A stretch of DNA of 64,000 nucleotides from a bacterium (lineage in GTDB: Bacteria > Krumholzibacteriota > Krumholzibacteriia > LZORAL124-64-63). This document shows, piece after piece, positions 35,933-45,609 of this stretch (the stretch's first letter is position 1; each line of letters opens with the position of its first letter). The notes beneath the pieces are model-generated. The model did no database searches and was not told the origin of the DNA. It saw nothing but the letters and a program-made list of their open reading frames with translations. The stretch covers positions 62,001 to 126,000 of the forward strand of contig JAAEQC010000164.1 in assembly GCA_024231905.1 (NCBI GenBank). The letters are read 5' to 3'. The position numbers were made by a program, and so were the translations under genes.

Positions 35933-37674
35933 ACCCGGGGCCGTCCAACCGGCGCCCATTCGTTCCACCACGGGGATTCCCATTGCGACGCTCATCGGGA
36001 TCGATCCCTTGGACTTCAATCGCGCTGGTCGCCGCCGCGGTAGCGGTGCTCGCGCGCTTGCCGGTCCTGCAGACCTGGTGGTGCCTGGACGATTGGGGCC
36101 AACTCCTGCGCGCGTCGGGGACGGTGTCCGCCGAACCCGGGCTGCCGGCGCGGTGGCTGAGTCGGCATTTCTACTGGACCATGACCTGGCCACTCTTCGG
36201 TATGTCAGCGGCGGCGCACGCCGTGCTGCGACTCCTCCTGCACGGATTGGCCGCGGCGACCCTCGTCCGCCTGGCGCGTCGTCTGGGCTTGGGGCCGGAG
36301 CCGGGGCTGGTGGCGGGGCTGCTGCTGGCCGCTTCCCCCATCGCCTTCACGCCGCTCTACTGGGCGTCCGGGATCCAGGAACTCCTGGCGGGAGTGCTGG
36401 CGATCCTGGCGGTGGAGCGTTGGCTGGCGCGCGGCCGGGCGGCGGCCTGGACCGCCGGCGCCTGCATGGTCATCTCGATCCTCGCCAAGGAATCCGGGCT
36501 CGGCCTGCCGGTACTCTTCCTCCTCATGCACCTCACTTCACGGAATGATTCTGGTCATCGTCCGGTGCGGTGGACCGTGATCGTGATCGGCCTGGTCGCC
36601 GCCACGGGCGAAGCCCTGCTCGTGGCACGGCAATTCGCCACCGGGCCGGATGATCCCTACCGTCTCGGCGGTTTCGTCACCGTCATCGGAAACCTCGGCA
36701 TGTTCGGTCGCTGGCTGGGGACGCCGGGGCCGACATTCGCCGGTCAACCCACCTGGAGCGAAGTCGCGGGGGGACTCGTCCTGTTCGCCCTGTGGTGGAC
36801 TGCCGGGGTTCTGGCCTGGCGACGCGGGCGCCGTCTGTTGCTGGGGACGGTCGTGGCGGCATCGTTCAGCCTGGCACCCGCTCTCTCTATGTTCCAGCAG
36901 GCGAAGCCCTACATGGCGTACGGGGCCGCAGCGGCGTTGGCCCTGGCGATAGGTTCGGTCCTGCCCGCGCGCCGGTTGGAGCGTAGGATCGTCGTCGTCG
37001 CTCTGGTCGTTGCCGCCTTGGCTTGGGGCGCGACCACCACCCAGCTGCGGATCCGCACGCTCGACGACCATGGCCGACCGGCCGACCCGGTGGTACGCGC
37101 GGCCTTGCTCGTCCGGGAAACGGTCGCGTCGATCGCCACCGCCGCCGGAGATGCGCCGATCATCATCTTCCAGCAACCGCTACGGGATGAAGATCTCGAG
37201 ATCGCCGAACGGGATGGGCCACGACGCCTGCGTGACAGCGACCGGGTCGTTGCACTCGGAGGCGAAACGGGGCTGGCCCGGGCTCTCGGCCGCCTGGACG
37301 TGACGTGGCGCAGTTCGTTGCTGGAGACGTCGCCCGACGCGGAGGTGTTCGCCGAAACAGCGGTGCGTCTAGAGGCGTGGGGGCCTTGTCCGGAGGCCCT
37401 GCTGAGGGCTGCGGTCATCGACATCTACGTGGGGCACGGCAGGCGGGCCATGAGTGAACTGGCGCGGGCGTCCGCCCTGGGCGTGGGTCCCGGCCGGCCG
37501 GGTTTCGATCCGGTCGGACCGGACATACAGAGGGACTTCCTGCTGGATGTGCAGATGAACCGTCAGGCGAGCTGGTTGATCGGGGAGGTCACCGACGGGG
37601 GGATTACCATGAAGGAGTATCTGGAAGCGCGGGAACTGCTCGACCGCCTGGCCGAGACCATAGCAACCGACTGA
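35929..37674 (+). CDS. Polytopic membrane protein, GT-C glycosyltransferase-like
   Basis: This 581-residue protein has about ten membrane segments in its first 390 residues and a soluble C-terminal region of about 190 residues. The early periplasmic loop carries CLDDWGQLL after the first helix, resembling the DD/DE motif of GT-C mannosyl- or arabinosyltransferases. A later PLYWASGIQELLAGVLAILA also fits that group. It may transfer sugar from a lipid carrier, but the family is not certain. The start overlaps the AbrB-like gene by four bases. Its end lies four bases from the convergent SUF operon. Confidence 0.6.
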   Translation: MNPGPSNRRPFVPPRGFPLRRSSGSIPWTSIALVAAAVAVLARLPVLQTWWCLDDWGQLLRASGTVSAEPGLPARWLSRHFYWTMTWPLFGMSAAAHAVLRLLLHGLAAATLVRLARRLGLGPEPGLVAGLLLAASPIAFTPLYWASGIQELLAGVLAILAVERWLARGRAAAWTAGACMVISILAKESGLGLPVLFLLMHLTSRNDSGHRPVRWTVIVIGLVAATGEALLVARQFATGPDDPYRLGGFVTVIGNLGMFGRWLGTPGPTFAGQPTWSEVAGGLVLFALWWTAGVLAWRRGRRLLLGTVVAASFSLAPALSMFQQAKPYMAYGAAAALALAIGSVLPARRLERRIVVVALVVAALAWGATTTQLRIRTLDDHGRPADPVVRAALLVRETVASIATAAGDAPIIIFQQPLRDEDLEIAERDGPRRLRDSDRVVALGGETGLARALGRLDVTWRSSLLETSPDAEVFAETAVRLEAWGPCPEALLRAAVIDIYVGHGRRAMSELARASALGVGPGRPGFDPVGPDIQRDFLLDVQMNRQASWLIGEVTDGGITMKEYLEARELLDRLAETIATD

Positions 37675-37678
37675 CTCG

Positions 37679-37996
37679 TCAGTCCCAGATCCCCAGCGCC
37701 GCCTTCCCATCCTCCGTCGCGTCCTGCCGCGGATTCCAGGGCGGCGCGAACACCAGATCCACGTGCACTTTCGCCGCTCCGGGCACCTGCATGGCCGCCT
37801 GCGTGGTCGCAGCCATGATCTCGGGCCCCATGGGACACATGGGACTGGTCAGCGTCAGGTCGATGTCGATGTTCCCGGTCGCGTCGTCGATGTTGATCCC
37901 GCGCACGAGACCCAGGTCCACGATGGAGATGTTCATCTCCGGGTCCATGACCGGCTGCAGCTTCTCTATCACCGTCTGAATACTCGGGACGCTCAT
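37679..37996 (-). CDS. sufT: SufT/MIP18 (DUF59) family iron-sulfur assembly protein
   Basis: The 105-residue protein matches DUF59: PVMDPEMNISIVDLGLVRGI at the start, LTLTSPMCPMGPEIMAATTQ with the conserved Cys, and VDLVFAPPWNP. SufT-type proteins help mature or insert Fe-S clusters under demanding conditions. It is the last gene of the SUF operon, and its ATG shares one base with the sufU stop (TGATG), which supports the role. It is named sufT by family and context. Confidence 0.85.
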   Translation of the reverse strand: MSVPSIQTVIEKLQPVMDPEMNISIVDLGLVRGINIDDATGNIDIDLTLTSPMCPMGPEIMAATTQAAMQVPGAAKVHVDLVFAPPWNPRQDATEDGKAALGIWD

Positions 37997-38517
37997 CACT
38001 GGCCTTCCGTGATCTTCATGTTCATGGGATTGGCGTCGTCGCCCAGGCCTTCGGTGGAAACCGGGCGTGGATCGCGACCGGCCCGCTGGGCCAGCACCGC
38101 ATCCAGCAGCGTCACCCAAGGCAACACTGCGCACTTGATGCGTACGGGGAATTTCTGGACGCCTTCGAGGGCTTCCAGATCGCCCAGGTCCACGTCGGTC
38201 GGGAACTTCTTGCCGTGCAGCACCTGGCGGAAGGCCTCGGCGATGCGGGCTGCCTCGCCCACGGTGCGTCCCTCGACCAGGTCGGCCAACATGGAGCCGC
38301 TGCTGGTGGAGATGGCGCAGCCGTGAGCCAGGACGCCCACCTGGCTGATGGTTTCGCCGTCGAACTTCAACTGCAGGGTGACCTCATCGCCACAACTGGG
38401 GTTCTTGCCTTCGGCCTCCACGTCGGGGTCAGTCAAGGGCTCGCGACCCCGCGGACTGCGGTGGTGGTCGAGAATGACTTCGCGGTAGAGGTCGTCGATG
38501 GGTCCGAGGGTGCTCAC
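37996..38517 (-). CDS. sufU: SufU-type Fe-S cluster assembly scaffold / sulfur transfer protein
   Basis: This 173-residue protein has the three cysteines of IscU/SufU proteins in NPSCGDEVTL, GVLAHGCAISTSSGSML and IKCAVLPWVTL, with a zinc-binding Asp next to the first. In Gram-positive SUF systems SufU accepts persulfide from SufS; a scaffold role is also possible. The GTG at 38517 overlaps the sufS stop (GTGA) and starts the conserved block directly (STLGPIDDLYREVILDHHRS). The tail of about 25 residues after the last Cys is variable. Confidence 0.92.
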   Translation of the reverse strand: MSTLGPIDDLYREVILDHHRSPRGREPLTDPDVEAEGKNPSCGDEVTLQLKFDGETISQVGVLAHGCAISTSSGSMLADLVEGRTVGEAARIAEAFRQVLHGKKFPTDVDLGDLEALEGVQKFPVRIKCAVLPWVTLLDAVLAQRAGRDPRPVSTEGLGDDANPMNMKITEGQ

Positions 38518-39749
38518 AGGGCGAAGACCTTCCTGGATTCGAGGAGACCGTCGATCAGCGCGTCGATCTCCCCGGTGGTGGTGTGGACGCCGAAGGATGC
38601 CCGGCTCGTGGCGACCACGCCCAGGCGCCGGTGCAGGGGCTGGGCGCAGTGATGGCCCGCCCGGATAGCGATGCCGAGCTGGTCGAGAATGGTGCTCATG
38701 TCGTGGGGGTGGACCTGCGGGTCGTGGAAGCTGACCAGGCCGCCGCGGCGCGTCGGGTCGTCCGGACCGTAGATGACCAGGCCGTCCACCGCGCGCAGCT
38801 TCTCCAGGGCGTACCCGGTGAGATCCACCTCGTGGGCGCGCACGGCATCCAGGCCGATCTCCTCGAGAAACTCCATGGCCGCCGGAAACGCCGCCGCCGC
38901 CGCCACGTTGGGCGTGCCGGCCTCGAAGCGGTGGGGGACATCGGCCCAGGTGGTCTCTTCGAGCCGCACCCATTCGATCATCTCGCCGCCGCCCTCCACG
39001 GGCTCCAGGTTGGCCAGGGTCTCGGCCCGGCCCACCAGGAAACCCAGGCCCATGGGTCCGTAGCACTTGTGGGCGCTGAAGACCATCAGGTCGGCCTCCA
39101 ACTCCGCGAAGGCCAGCGGCCGGTGGCCCACGGACTGGGCCGCATCGACCACGGTCAGGGCGCCGAGCGAACGCGCCCGCGACGTGATCTCCGCCACCGG
39201 ATTGACCGTACCCAGCACGTTGGACACGTGGGTCACGGCGACGACCTTCACGCGGTCGTCGAGGAACTCGTCCAGGCGGGCCAGGTCCAGCTCGCCCCCG
39301 TCGGTCACCGGCAGCACGCGCAGCTCAATCCCCCTGCGCTTGGCGAGCATCTGCCAGGGCACGAAGTTGGCGTGGTGTTCCATCTCCGTCACCAGGACGG
39401 CGTCGCCGGGGACGAGGTGGTGCTCCCAGCCCCGGGCCACCAGGTTCAGGGCCGCCGTGGCCGAACGCTGGATCGTCACCTGGGCGGACTCGACGCCCAG
39501 CCAGCGGGCGGTGGTGTCACGGCAGCCCTCGTACAGGCGCGTGGCCTCGTCGCCGAGGGTGTGCAGCCCCCGGTGGACGTTGGCGTTGGAGGTGCGGTAG
39601 AAGGCAGCTTCGGCCTCGATGACCGCCGACGGCTTCTGACTGGTGGCCGCCGAGTCCAGGTAGACCAGGGGCCGACCGTTCACCTGGCGGGTCAGCAGCG
39701 GGAAACGCTCCCTTACCGCCGCATCGACCGTTCCGGTCACGGGCTTCAC
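38514..39749 (-). CDS. sufS: Cysteine desulfurase SufS
   Basis: The 411-residue PLP enzyme has the SufS-type class II layout. The PLP lysine is in SAHKCYGP (Lys 228), the substrate-binding block is NANVHRGLHTLGDEATRLYE, and the sulfur-accepting Cys is in RAGHHCAQP (Cys 368). It makes persulfide from cysteine for the SufBCD scaffold, passing it through SufU. The GTG start overlaps the sufD stop by four bases. It is a normal full-length enzyme. Confidence 0.96.
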   Translation of the reverse strand: MKPVTGTVDAAVRERFPLLTRQVNGRPLVYLDSAATSQKPSAVIEAEAAFYRTSNANVHRGLHTLGDEATRLYEGCRDTTARWLGVESAQVTIQRSATAALNLVARGWEHHLVPGDAVLVTEMEHHANFVPWQMLAKRRGIELRVLPVTDGGELDLARLDEFLDDRVKVVAVTHVSNVLGTVNPVAEITSRARSLGALTVVDAAQSVGHRPLAFAELEADLMVFSAHKCYGPMGLGFLVGRAETLANLEPVEGGGEMIEWVRLEETTWADVPHRFEAGTPNVAAAAAFPAAMEFLEEIGLDAVRAHEVDLTGYALEKLRAVDGLVIYGPDDPTRRGGLVSFHDPQVHPHDMSTILDQLGIAIRAGHHCAQPLHRRLGVVATSRASFGVHTTTGEIDALIDGLLESRKVFAL

Positions 39750-41032
39750 CGGGCGCCGCCCAGATGGGTCAGACGGTCCTGCACCAGTTCGTCCAGCCGG
39801 GTGCGCACGGCCATGGGCACCATGTCCAGGGTGGGCTCCAGGAAACCCTGGACCACCAGACGCTCGGCCTCCTCGCGGCCCAGGCCGCGGCTCTGCAGGT
39901 AGAAGACCTGCTCGGGGTCGATGGGGGCGGCGGTGGCCCCGTGGCTGCAGCTCACGTCGTCGGTGAGGATCTCCAGTTCGGGGATGGAATCGGCGCGGGC
40001 CGTGTCCGACAGCAGCAGGTTCCGGTTCTCCTGGAGGGCCTCGCTACGGGCGGCGCCCTCCTCGATGCGGATCAGACCCGTGTACGAGGACCGCGACTTG
40101 CCCGTCAGGACGGCCTTGAAGTGGATGTCGCTCCAGGTGTCGCCGACCTGGTGGCGGTGGCTCGTGTGGTGGTCCAGGAACTGGCCATCGCCGCCCAAAA
40201 CCACGCCGAAGAGTTCACTGCGGGCGCCGGGACCGGCCAGGTCCGCGCCCAGTTCGAGCTTCACCCGGTGGCCGCCCAGGGTGGCGCTGGCGCCGAGATA
40301 GCGGCCGTCGCGTTCCACCCGGGCGCGCACGGACAGCCAGCCGCAGACGCCCTCGTCCCAGCTCTCGGCCAGCACGTGGCGCACGTTGGCGTTCTGTCCC
40401 ACCAGGATCTCGGTGACGCCGATGACCCGGTGGTCCTCGCGGCCGTCCACGTGTTCCTCGACCACGGTCAGCTCGCTGCCGGCGCCGGCGTCGATGAGCA
40501 AACGCGGCAAGGTCGTCTCGGCGAAGGCCGGTACGATGACGCGCAAGGGTTGTTCGAGTCGGGCGCCGGCGGGCACGCGAATGGCCACGCCGGCGTTGAA
40601 GGCCGCGGCGTTGAGGGACGCGAAATAGCCGGACTCGGCGGGGGTGGCCAGACCTGACCTCCTCGCATCCCTGGAGTCGGTCAGGAGGGGGGAGACGGTC
40701 AATCCCGCCTCCCGGGCGGCCCCGTTCATCTCGGGGGCGCGGCCCGGCAGGAGCAGGATCGCCGGCTGGTCGTCCGGCAGTTGGGCGACCTGCAGGTCGC
40801 GCGGTGGCATGGCCGCCGGCAGGGCCTCGCGGGGCAGCAGGTTCAACGGGTTCGTGTATCGCCATAGATGCACGCCGCGCGGGGGCAGTTCCTCGTTCCG
40901 GTAGGCCTCCAGGGCGGCCAGACGCCAGGCCGTTCCGGCCTCGCTCTCGCCCAGTTCCCCGGACAAACGGCGCACGTCCATGTCGCCGACCACCGGCTTG
41001 CCCTCGCTCGCCATCAACTCCAGATCAGCCAA
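39746..41032 (-). CDS. sufD: Fe-S cluster assembly protein SufD
   Basis: The 428-residue protein shows SufD features: the beta-helix repeats and the C-terminal block [40 protein letters not shown] with the conserved Cys/His pair. SufD forms the SufBC2D scaffold complex with SufB and SufC. The start is a TTG at 41032, which overlaps the sufB stop by eight bases and has GGAGG about six bases upstream. An ATG six codons in has too short a ribosome-binding spacing. Confidence 0.93.
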   Translation of the reverse strand: MADLELMASEGKPVVGDMDVRRLSGELGESEAGTAWRLAALEAYRNEELPPRGVHLWRYTNPLNLLPREALPAAMPPRDLQVAQLPDDQPAILLLPGRAPEMNGAAREAGLTVSPLLTDSRDARRSGLATPAESGYFASLNAAAFNAGVAIRVPAGARLEQPLRVIVPAFAETTLPRLLIDAGAGSELTVVEEHVDGREDHRVIGVTEILVGQNANVRHVLAESWDEGVCGWLSVRARVERDGRYLGASATLGGHRVKLELGADLAGPGARSELFGVVLGGDGQFLDHHTSHRHQVGDTWSDIHFKAVLTGKSRSSYTGLIRIEEGAARSEALQENRNLLLSDTARADSIPELEILTDDVSCSHGATAAPIDPEQVFYLQSRGLGREEAERLVVQGFLEPTLDMVPMAVRTRLDELVQDRLTHLGGAR

Positions 41033-42440
41033 CGGTCCCCTCCATTTCCAGTTCGATGAGACGGTTCAGCTCCACCGCGTACTCCATGGGCAATTCGCGC
41101 ACGAAGGGTTCGATGAAGCCGTTGACGATCATGAGCCGCGCCTGGTCCGGATCGATGCCGCGGCTCTGCAGGTAGAAAATCTGTTCGTCGGCGAGCTTGG
41201 AAACGCGGGCCTCGTGTTCCACGCGGACCTCGTCCTCGCCGATCTCCATGGTGGGGTAGGTGTCACTACGGGCCTTGTCGCCGATGAGCAGGGCGTCGCA
41301 CTCCACGTTGGTGCGCGAGTTCTCGCAGCCCTTGTTCACCTTCACCAGACCCCGGTAGCTGCTGCGTCCGTCCCCCTTGGAGATGGACTTGCTGATGATG
41401 CGGCTGGAGGTGTTCGGCGCTGCGTGCACCATCTTGGCACCGGCATCCTGGTGCTGGCCGTCGCCCGCGTAGGCAATGGACAGAACCTCGCCGTGGGCCC
41501 GTTCGCCCAGCAGGTACACCGCCGGGTACTTCATGGTGAGCTTGGAGCCGATGTTGCCGTCCACCCATTCCACGACGGCGTCCTCGTGGGCGTGGGCCCG
41601 CTTGGTCACGAGATTATAGATGTTGTTGGACCAGTTCTGGATGGTGGTGTAGCGGATCTTGGCGCCCTTGAGGGCCACCAGTTCGACCACCGCCGAGTGG
41701 AGACTGTTGGTGGAGTACACGGGGGCGGTGCAGCCCTCGATGTAGTGCACGCTCGAGCCCTCGTCCACGACGATGAGGGTGCGCTCGAACTGCCCCATGT
41801 TCTCCGCGTTGATCCGGAAGTAGGCCTGGAGCGGAATCTTCACGTGGGTGTTGGGCGGCACGTAGATGAAGGAACCGCCGCTCCACACGGCGCTGTTGAG
41901 AGCCGAGAACTTGTTGTCGCGGGATGGTATGACCGTGGCCCAGTACTTCTTCACGATCTCCGGGTGCTCCCTGAGGGCCGTGTCCATGTCCGTGAAGAGG
42001 ACGCCCTGCTTCTGCAGTTCCTTGTCGATGCTGTGGTACACCACTTCGGATTCGTACTGGGCGGTGACGCCGGCCAGGAACTTCTGCTCGGCCTCGGGGA
42101 TGCCCAGGCGGTCGAAGGTGTTCTTGATGTTCTCCGGGACGTCGTTCCAGTCGGTGGCGCTGCCCTCGCTGCTCTTCAGGTAGTAGTGGATGTCCTCGAA
42201 GTCGATGCTCTCGAGCAGCTCGGTGTTGCCCCATGTGGGCATGGGCTTGGCCAGGAAGAGATCCAGGGCCTGGTGGCGGTACTCGCGCATCCAGTCGGGC
42301 TCGTCCTTGTAGCGCGAGATCATCTCCACGACCTCGTGGCTCAGGCCCTTGGGCGCCTTGTGGAGGAATTCCTCCGGGTCGGCGAAACCGTAGCGGTCGC
42401 GGTAGTCCTGGTTCAGGTCGGCGATCTGGTTGGTCTTCAT
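41025..42440 (-). CDS. sufB: Fe-S cluster assembly scaffold protein SufB
   Basis: The 471-residue sequence is a clear Suf[21 protein letters not shown] at the N-terminus, [20 protein letters not shown] in the core, and [20 protein letters not shown], then [20 protein letters not shown] ends. Cluster-binding residues lie in the [17 protein letters not shown] and CDALLIG regions. SufB carries the nascent Fe-S cluster in the SufBC2D complex. The ATG at 42440 overlaps the sufC stop by four bases. A much longer upstream reading is spurious because it crosses sufC in another frame. Confidence 0.95.
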   Translation of the reverse strand: MKTNQIADLNQDYRDRYGFADPEEFLHKAPKGLSHEVVEMISRYKDEPDWMREYRHQALDLFLAKPMPTWGNTELLESIDFEDIHYYLKSSEGSATDWNDVPENIKNTFDRLGIPEAEQKFLAGVTAQYESEVVYHSIDKELQKQGVLFTDMDTALREHPEIVKKYWATVIPSRDNKFSALNSAVWSGGSFIYVPPNTHVKIPLQAYFRINAENMGQFERTLIVVDEGSSVHYIEGCTAPVYSTNSLHSAVVELVALKGAKIRYTTIQNWSNNIYNLVTKRAHAHEDAVVEWVDGNIGSKLTMKYPAVYLLGERAHGEVLSIAYAGDGQHQDAGAKMVHAAPNTSSRIISKSISKGDGRSSYRGLVKVNKGCENSRTNVECDALLIGDKARSDTYPTMEIGEDEVRVEHEARVSKLADEQIFYLQSRGIDPDQARLMIVNGFIEPFVRELPMEYAVELNRLIELEMEGTVG

Positions 42441-43228
42441 GCCTCGCTCCCCGCGGTGGCACCCACTTCGTCGGCGATCCAATCGTAGCCCCGCTCTTCC
42501 AGTTCCTGGGCCAGCTCGGGGCCGCCGGTCTTGACGATGCGGCCGTCCATGAAGACGTGCACCACGTCGGGCTTCACGTAGTCGAGGATGCGCTGATAGT
42601 GGGTGACCAGGAGCACGGCGTTGTCGGCGGTGCTCGCCAGGTTCACGCCCTCGCTGACCACCTTCAGGGCGTCGATGTCCAGGCCGCTGTCGGTCTCGTC
42701 CAGCAGGGCGAACTTGGGCTCCAGCAGCAGCATTTGCAGGATTTCCAGGCGTTTCTTTTCGCCGCCGGAGAAGCCGTCGTTCAGGTAGCGGCCGGCGAAC
42801 TTCTTGGGTACGTCCAGCTTGTCGAAGCCCGCCATCATGGTCTGGCGGAACTCGCGCACGGGGAGCTCTTCGCCGCGGCGCGCGCCGAGGGCCGAGCGCA
42901 GGAAGTTGGCCACCGACACTCCGGGCACGGCCACCGGGTACTGGAAGCCCAGAAACATGCCCAGCCGGGCGCGCTCGTGGGGCTCCAGGTCGTGGACCGG
43001 CTCGCCCGCCAGGAAGATCTCGCCTTCCACGCGGTAGGCCGGGTGTCCCATGAGGGCCGCGGCCAGGGTCGACTTGCCCGAACCGTTGGGGCCCATGAGG
43101 GCGTGCTTCTGGCCGGCGCGGACCTCCAGGTCGGCGCCCTTGACGATCTCCTTCTCCGTGTTGCCGTCCCGGATGAAGACGCGCAGGTTGCGGCAGGAGA
43201 AGAGGGGGGTGGTCTGGTCGGCGCTCAT
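42437..43228 (-). CDS. sufC: Fe-S cluster assembly ATPase SufC
   Basis: This is an ABC-type ATPase of 263 residues with Walker [10 protein letters not shown], signature [12 protein letters not shown], Walker [12 protein letters not shown] and H-loop VTHYQRIL, all typical of SufC rather than membrane transporters. It drives conformational change in the SufBCD complex. The ATG at 43228 is the first gene of the operon. A GAGGAG site lies about 11 bases upstream. The promoter region immediately before it carries an IscR-like site. Confidence 0.95.
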   Translation of the reverse strand: MSADQTTPLFSCRNLRVFIRDGNTEKEIVKGADLEVRAGQKHALMGPNGSGKSTLAAALMGHPAYRVEGEIFLAGEPVHDLEPHERARLGMFLGFQYPVAVPGVSVANFLRSALGARRGEELPVREFRQTMMAGFDKLDVPKKFAGRYLNDGFSGGEKKRLEILQMLLLEPKFALLDETDSGLDIDALKVVSEGVNLASTADNAVLLVTHYQRILDYVKPDVVHVFMDGRIVKTGGPELAQELEERGYDWIADEVGATAGSEA

Positions 43229-43284
43229 GGGATTCGGATCTCCTCGTTCGTTGGTCCGTGTGGCCATGTACCCGTTGTGAGTCC

Positions 43285-43335
43285 AGGATACATTCATGAC
43301 AAAAATAGTCAAGTTTAAAAAAGGAGAAATATAAT
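43285..43335. promoter_or_regulatory. SUF operon promoter with IscR-like operator; overlapping divergent promoter
   Basis: On the minus strand TTGACT (43312-43307), 16 bases and TATCCT (43290-43285) form a promoter for sufC. A 25-base stretch at 43292-43316 matches the published type 1 IscR consensus at 21 positions by eye, including the GACT...GTC core, and covers this -35. On the plus strand a perfect TATAAT lies at 43330-43335 with no good -35. One site could control both sides. The regulator gene is not in the window. Confidence 0.55.
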
Positions 43336-43427
43336 CCTGTAGCCGCACCTTTATCTAAGTGGTTGCATATGTTACTATTCCGACAAGAAAAACACCGAAA
43401 ATCAACTCTCGCCTGAAGGATGCTCCC

Positions 43428-45227
43428 ATGCCCCGACGCATCAGTCTTTTTGCCGCAGTCTTGTTGCTGGTGGCCGCCCTGCCCGTCCAGGCCGATTTTG
43501 CCCCCATCGAGCTGGACGGCGACTTCACCGACTGGTCCACCCTGACCGCCGACGCTACCGACACCGCGGGGGATGACGGCAGCAGCGGCATCGACTTTGG
43601 CCAGGTGTGGGTGGCCAACGACGAGAACTACCTCTACGTCCGTTTCGAGACCGGCGTCGACGTTCAGCCCGACGAGCAGCAGCAGATGATCCTCTATCTG
43701 GACACGGACCTGAACGCCGGCACGGGTCAGAGCTTCGGCGGCATCGGCGCCGACCTGGTGTGGCGCTTCGGCGACCGGGACGGGACCTTCTACCGCGGCG
43801 GCTCCGCCTTCATCGAGCACGCGGACGTGGGCCTGCTCATGGGTCCCACCGTGAGCAGCACCGAGTTCGAGATCGCCCTGCGCCGGGACGCCGTGCCGGC
43901 CAACGGCCAGGATCTCTTCCCCGGCTCCCAGGTGCGTTTCATCCTGGACGACGACGCCTCCGGCGACCGGGTGCCCAATGCGGGTAGCGTCGTCTACACG
44001 TTCCAGTCGGGCAGCGCCCCCGTGCCTACCCTCGACCTTGGCCGGGCCGACCCGTCCCATCTGCGGATGGCCACCTGGAACGTCCAGAGCGACGGCCTCT
44101 TCGACGGCGGCGACGCCGAGGCGGCCCAGAACCGTCTGCTGGACGTCATGGACCCGGACGTGCTGGTGGTCAACGAGGTGTGGAGCCACAACGCCACCGA
44201 AGTACGCAACATGATCGAGCAGCACCTGCCCAGCGGCGCCGGCGAGCAGTGGTACGCCACGGGCAACGACGGGGGCAATGTGCTGGTCAGCCGCTTCCCC
44301 ATCCTCCAGAGCTGGGAAGTGAATCCGGGCTTCCGCATCACCGCCGCCCTGCTCGACCTGGGCGCGACCGTCACCGAGGACCTGCTGGTCATCGCCTGCC
44401 ACTGGCGCTGCTGCACCGCCGATGACAACCGCCAGGAAGAAGCCGACTCCATCATCGAGTTCCTCCACGACGCCCGGAACCCCGGCGGCTCGATCAACCT
44501 GGCCGCCAGCACCCCCTTCGTGCTCATGGGCGACCTGAACCTGGTGGGCTGGCGCCAGCAGCTGGAAACGATCCTCACCGGCGACGTCATCAACGAGGGC
44601 ACCTACGGCCTCGACTCGCCCCCGGACTGGGACGGCGGACCCTTCACCCAGGTCATGTCCCGCCACCCGGACGCCCGGGTGGCCTACACCTGGCGCAAAG
44701 ACTGGAGCACCTACTACCCGGGCGTGCTCGACTACATCCTCTACACGGACAGCGCGCTCCAGCTGCACAACAACTACGTCATGGAGACGCGCACCATGAC
44801 CGCCTCCACGCGGGTGACCTACGGCCTGCTGACCAATGACACCACCGACGCCTCGGACCACGCGGCGCGGGTGGCGGACTTCACCCTCACGTCCGGCCTG
44901 TCAGCCGTTCCCGGGGCCGGACCGGCCGCCGGCAGCTGGGCCCGCCTGCTGCCCAACACGCCGAATCCGTTCAATCCATCCACCGCCCTGCGCTTCGCCC
45001 TGGAGCGGGATGCCCACGTGGACCTGGCCGTGTTCGACGTGCGCGGGCGCCTGGTGCGGGACTTCGCCTCCCGGTCCTATCCGGCGGGCAGCCACGCGGT
45101 CACCTGGGATGGCCGGGACCAGCAGGGCCGCGGCCTGGCCTCGGGTGTGTACCAGGTGCGCATGATCGGCCGTGGAAGCGACGGCTCAGTCCTCACGACC
45201 TCCCGCCCGGTCACGCTCGTCGAGTAG
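43428..45227 (+). CDS. Secreted endonuclease/exonuclease/phosphatase-family protein with FlgD-type tail
   Basis: After a signal peptide (about 1-22) comes a beta-sandwich domain ([20 protein letters not shown], about 23-200) like those found on carbohydrate-active enzymes. An EEP-fold domain follows, with [23 protein letters not shown] and a final [10 protein letters not shown]; these supply the Asn, Glu, Asp/Asn and Asp-His residues of metal-dependent phosphodiesterases. The C-terminal 85 residues are a FlgD tail ([14 protein letters not shown]). It may act on nucleic acid, sugar phosphate or phospholipid outside the cell. The ATG follows AAGGA. It lies divergent from sufC and ends at a terminator. 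Confidence 0.82.
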   Translation: MPRRISLFAAVLLLVAALPVQADFAPIELDGDFTDWSTLTADATDTAGDDGSSGIDFGQVWVANDENYLYVRFETGVDVQPDEQQQMILYLDTDLNAGTGQSFGGIGADLVWRFGDRDGTFYRGGSAFIEHADVGLLMGPTVSSTEFEIALRRDAVPANGQDLFPGSQVRFILDDDASGDRVPNAGSVVYTFQSGSAPVPTLDLGRADPSHLRMATWNVQSDGLFDGGDAEAAQNRLLDVMDPDVLVVNEVWSHNATEVRNMIEQHLPSGAGEQWYATGNDGGNVLVSRFPILQSWEVNPGFRITAALLDLGATVTEDLLVIACHWRCCTADDNRQEEADSIIEFLHDARNPGGSINLAASTPFVLMGDLNLVGWRQQLETILTGDVINEGTYGLDSPPDWDGGPFTQVMSRHPDARVAYTWRKDWSTYYPGVLDYILYTDSALQLHNNYVMETRTMTASTRVTYGLLTNDTTDASDHAARVADFTLTSGLSAVPGAGPAAGSWARLLPNTPNPFNPSTALRFALERDAHVDLAVFDVRGRLVRDFASRSYPAGSHAVTWDGRDQQGRGLASGVYQVRMIGRGSDGSVLTTSRPVTLVE

Positions 45228-45247
45228 ATCTTTGCGGTTTCGTCGCA

Positions 45248-45279
45248 TGGTCCGGGGCCCAGTCCCGGGCCATTTTTCT
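45248..45279 (+). terminator. Rho-independent terminator
   Basis: The hairpin TGGTCCGGG-GCCCAGT-CCCGGGCCA (45248-45272) is followed by TTTTTCTT. It lies 20 bases after the stop of the FlgD-tailed nuclease gene. Confidence 0.8.
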
Positions 45280-45300
45280 TGCGGTGCCCACCGGCTGGAG

Positions 45301-45349
45301 TGTCTCAAGTGTCCCGTTTTGAAGCGGCTTGAGACACCTTTGTGGGACA
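45301..45349. repeat. Interleaved inverted repeats, candidate upstream activating site
   Basis: TGTCTCAAG (45301-45309) and CTTGAGACA (45328-45336) are exact reverse complements. TGTCCC (45310-45315) and GGGACA (45344-45349) form a second, interleaved pair. TGTC...GACA half-sites of this kind bind Fis-type activators of sigma-54 promoters. It lies about 100-150 bases upstream of the promoter-like elements at 45426-45475. Confidence 0.5.
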
Positions 45350-45425
45350 GTTTCGGTTGGAAATGGTCTAGCTGAGGGGTGGCGAGAGAACGTGATATTT
45401 TCGTAAATCTTTTTTTTACAATCAC

Positions 45426-45475
45426 TTGACAACGGGGACACTAAAACGGCATCATGTTTGCACTTCTTAGAAGTG
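45426..45475 (+). promoter_or_regulatory. Overlapping sigma-54-like and sigma-70-like promoter elements with palindrome
   Basis: CGGCATCATGTTTGCA (45447-45462) has GG and GC exactly ten bases apart and a TTGCA -12, as in sigma-54 promoters. It lacks the usual T before GG. A perfect TTGACA (45426-45431), 18 bases before CATCAT, could also act as a sigma-70 promoter. A palindrome CACTTCT-T-AGAAGTG follows at 45461-45475. Which one is used cannot be decided from sequence. Confidence 0.45.
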
Positions 45476-45524
45476 ACGCCTCCCTGAAACCCGGTCATCG
45501 AGCGAGGGACTGGGTTACCATGCG

Positions 45525-45609
45525 GCGGGGCCGGTCGGGCGAACCCGGCCCCGCTGCCCCCCTAACCGGGCGGACCCCCATAGCCGAGGGGTTCGCTCGG
45601 ATTCTTTTT
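45525..45609 (+). promoter_or_regulatory. Structured leader upstream of branched-chain aminotransferase gene
   Basis: GCGGGGCCGG (45525-45534) pairs perfectly with CCGGCCCCGC (45545-45554). Next, CCGAG (45584-45588) can pair with CTCGG (45596-45600) before TTCTTTTT (45602-45609), a weak terminator. The alternative ACCCC/GGGGT pairing (45575-45579/45588-45592) would prevent it. This is compatible with an attenuator or a short RNA of about 135 bases. The remaining bases to 45760 show nothing else recognisable, and no leader peptide with a branched-chain codon run was found. Confidence 0.35.

Noticed and set aside
42441..44861. Large N-terminal extension of the SufB frame
   Set aside because: It crosses sufC and the divergent promoter in a different frame and is not SufB-like. 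The ATG at 42440 gives a normal SufB and the usual four-base overlap.
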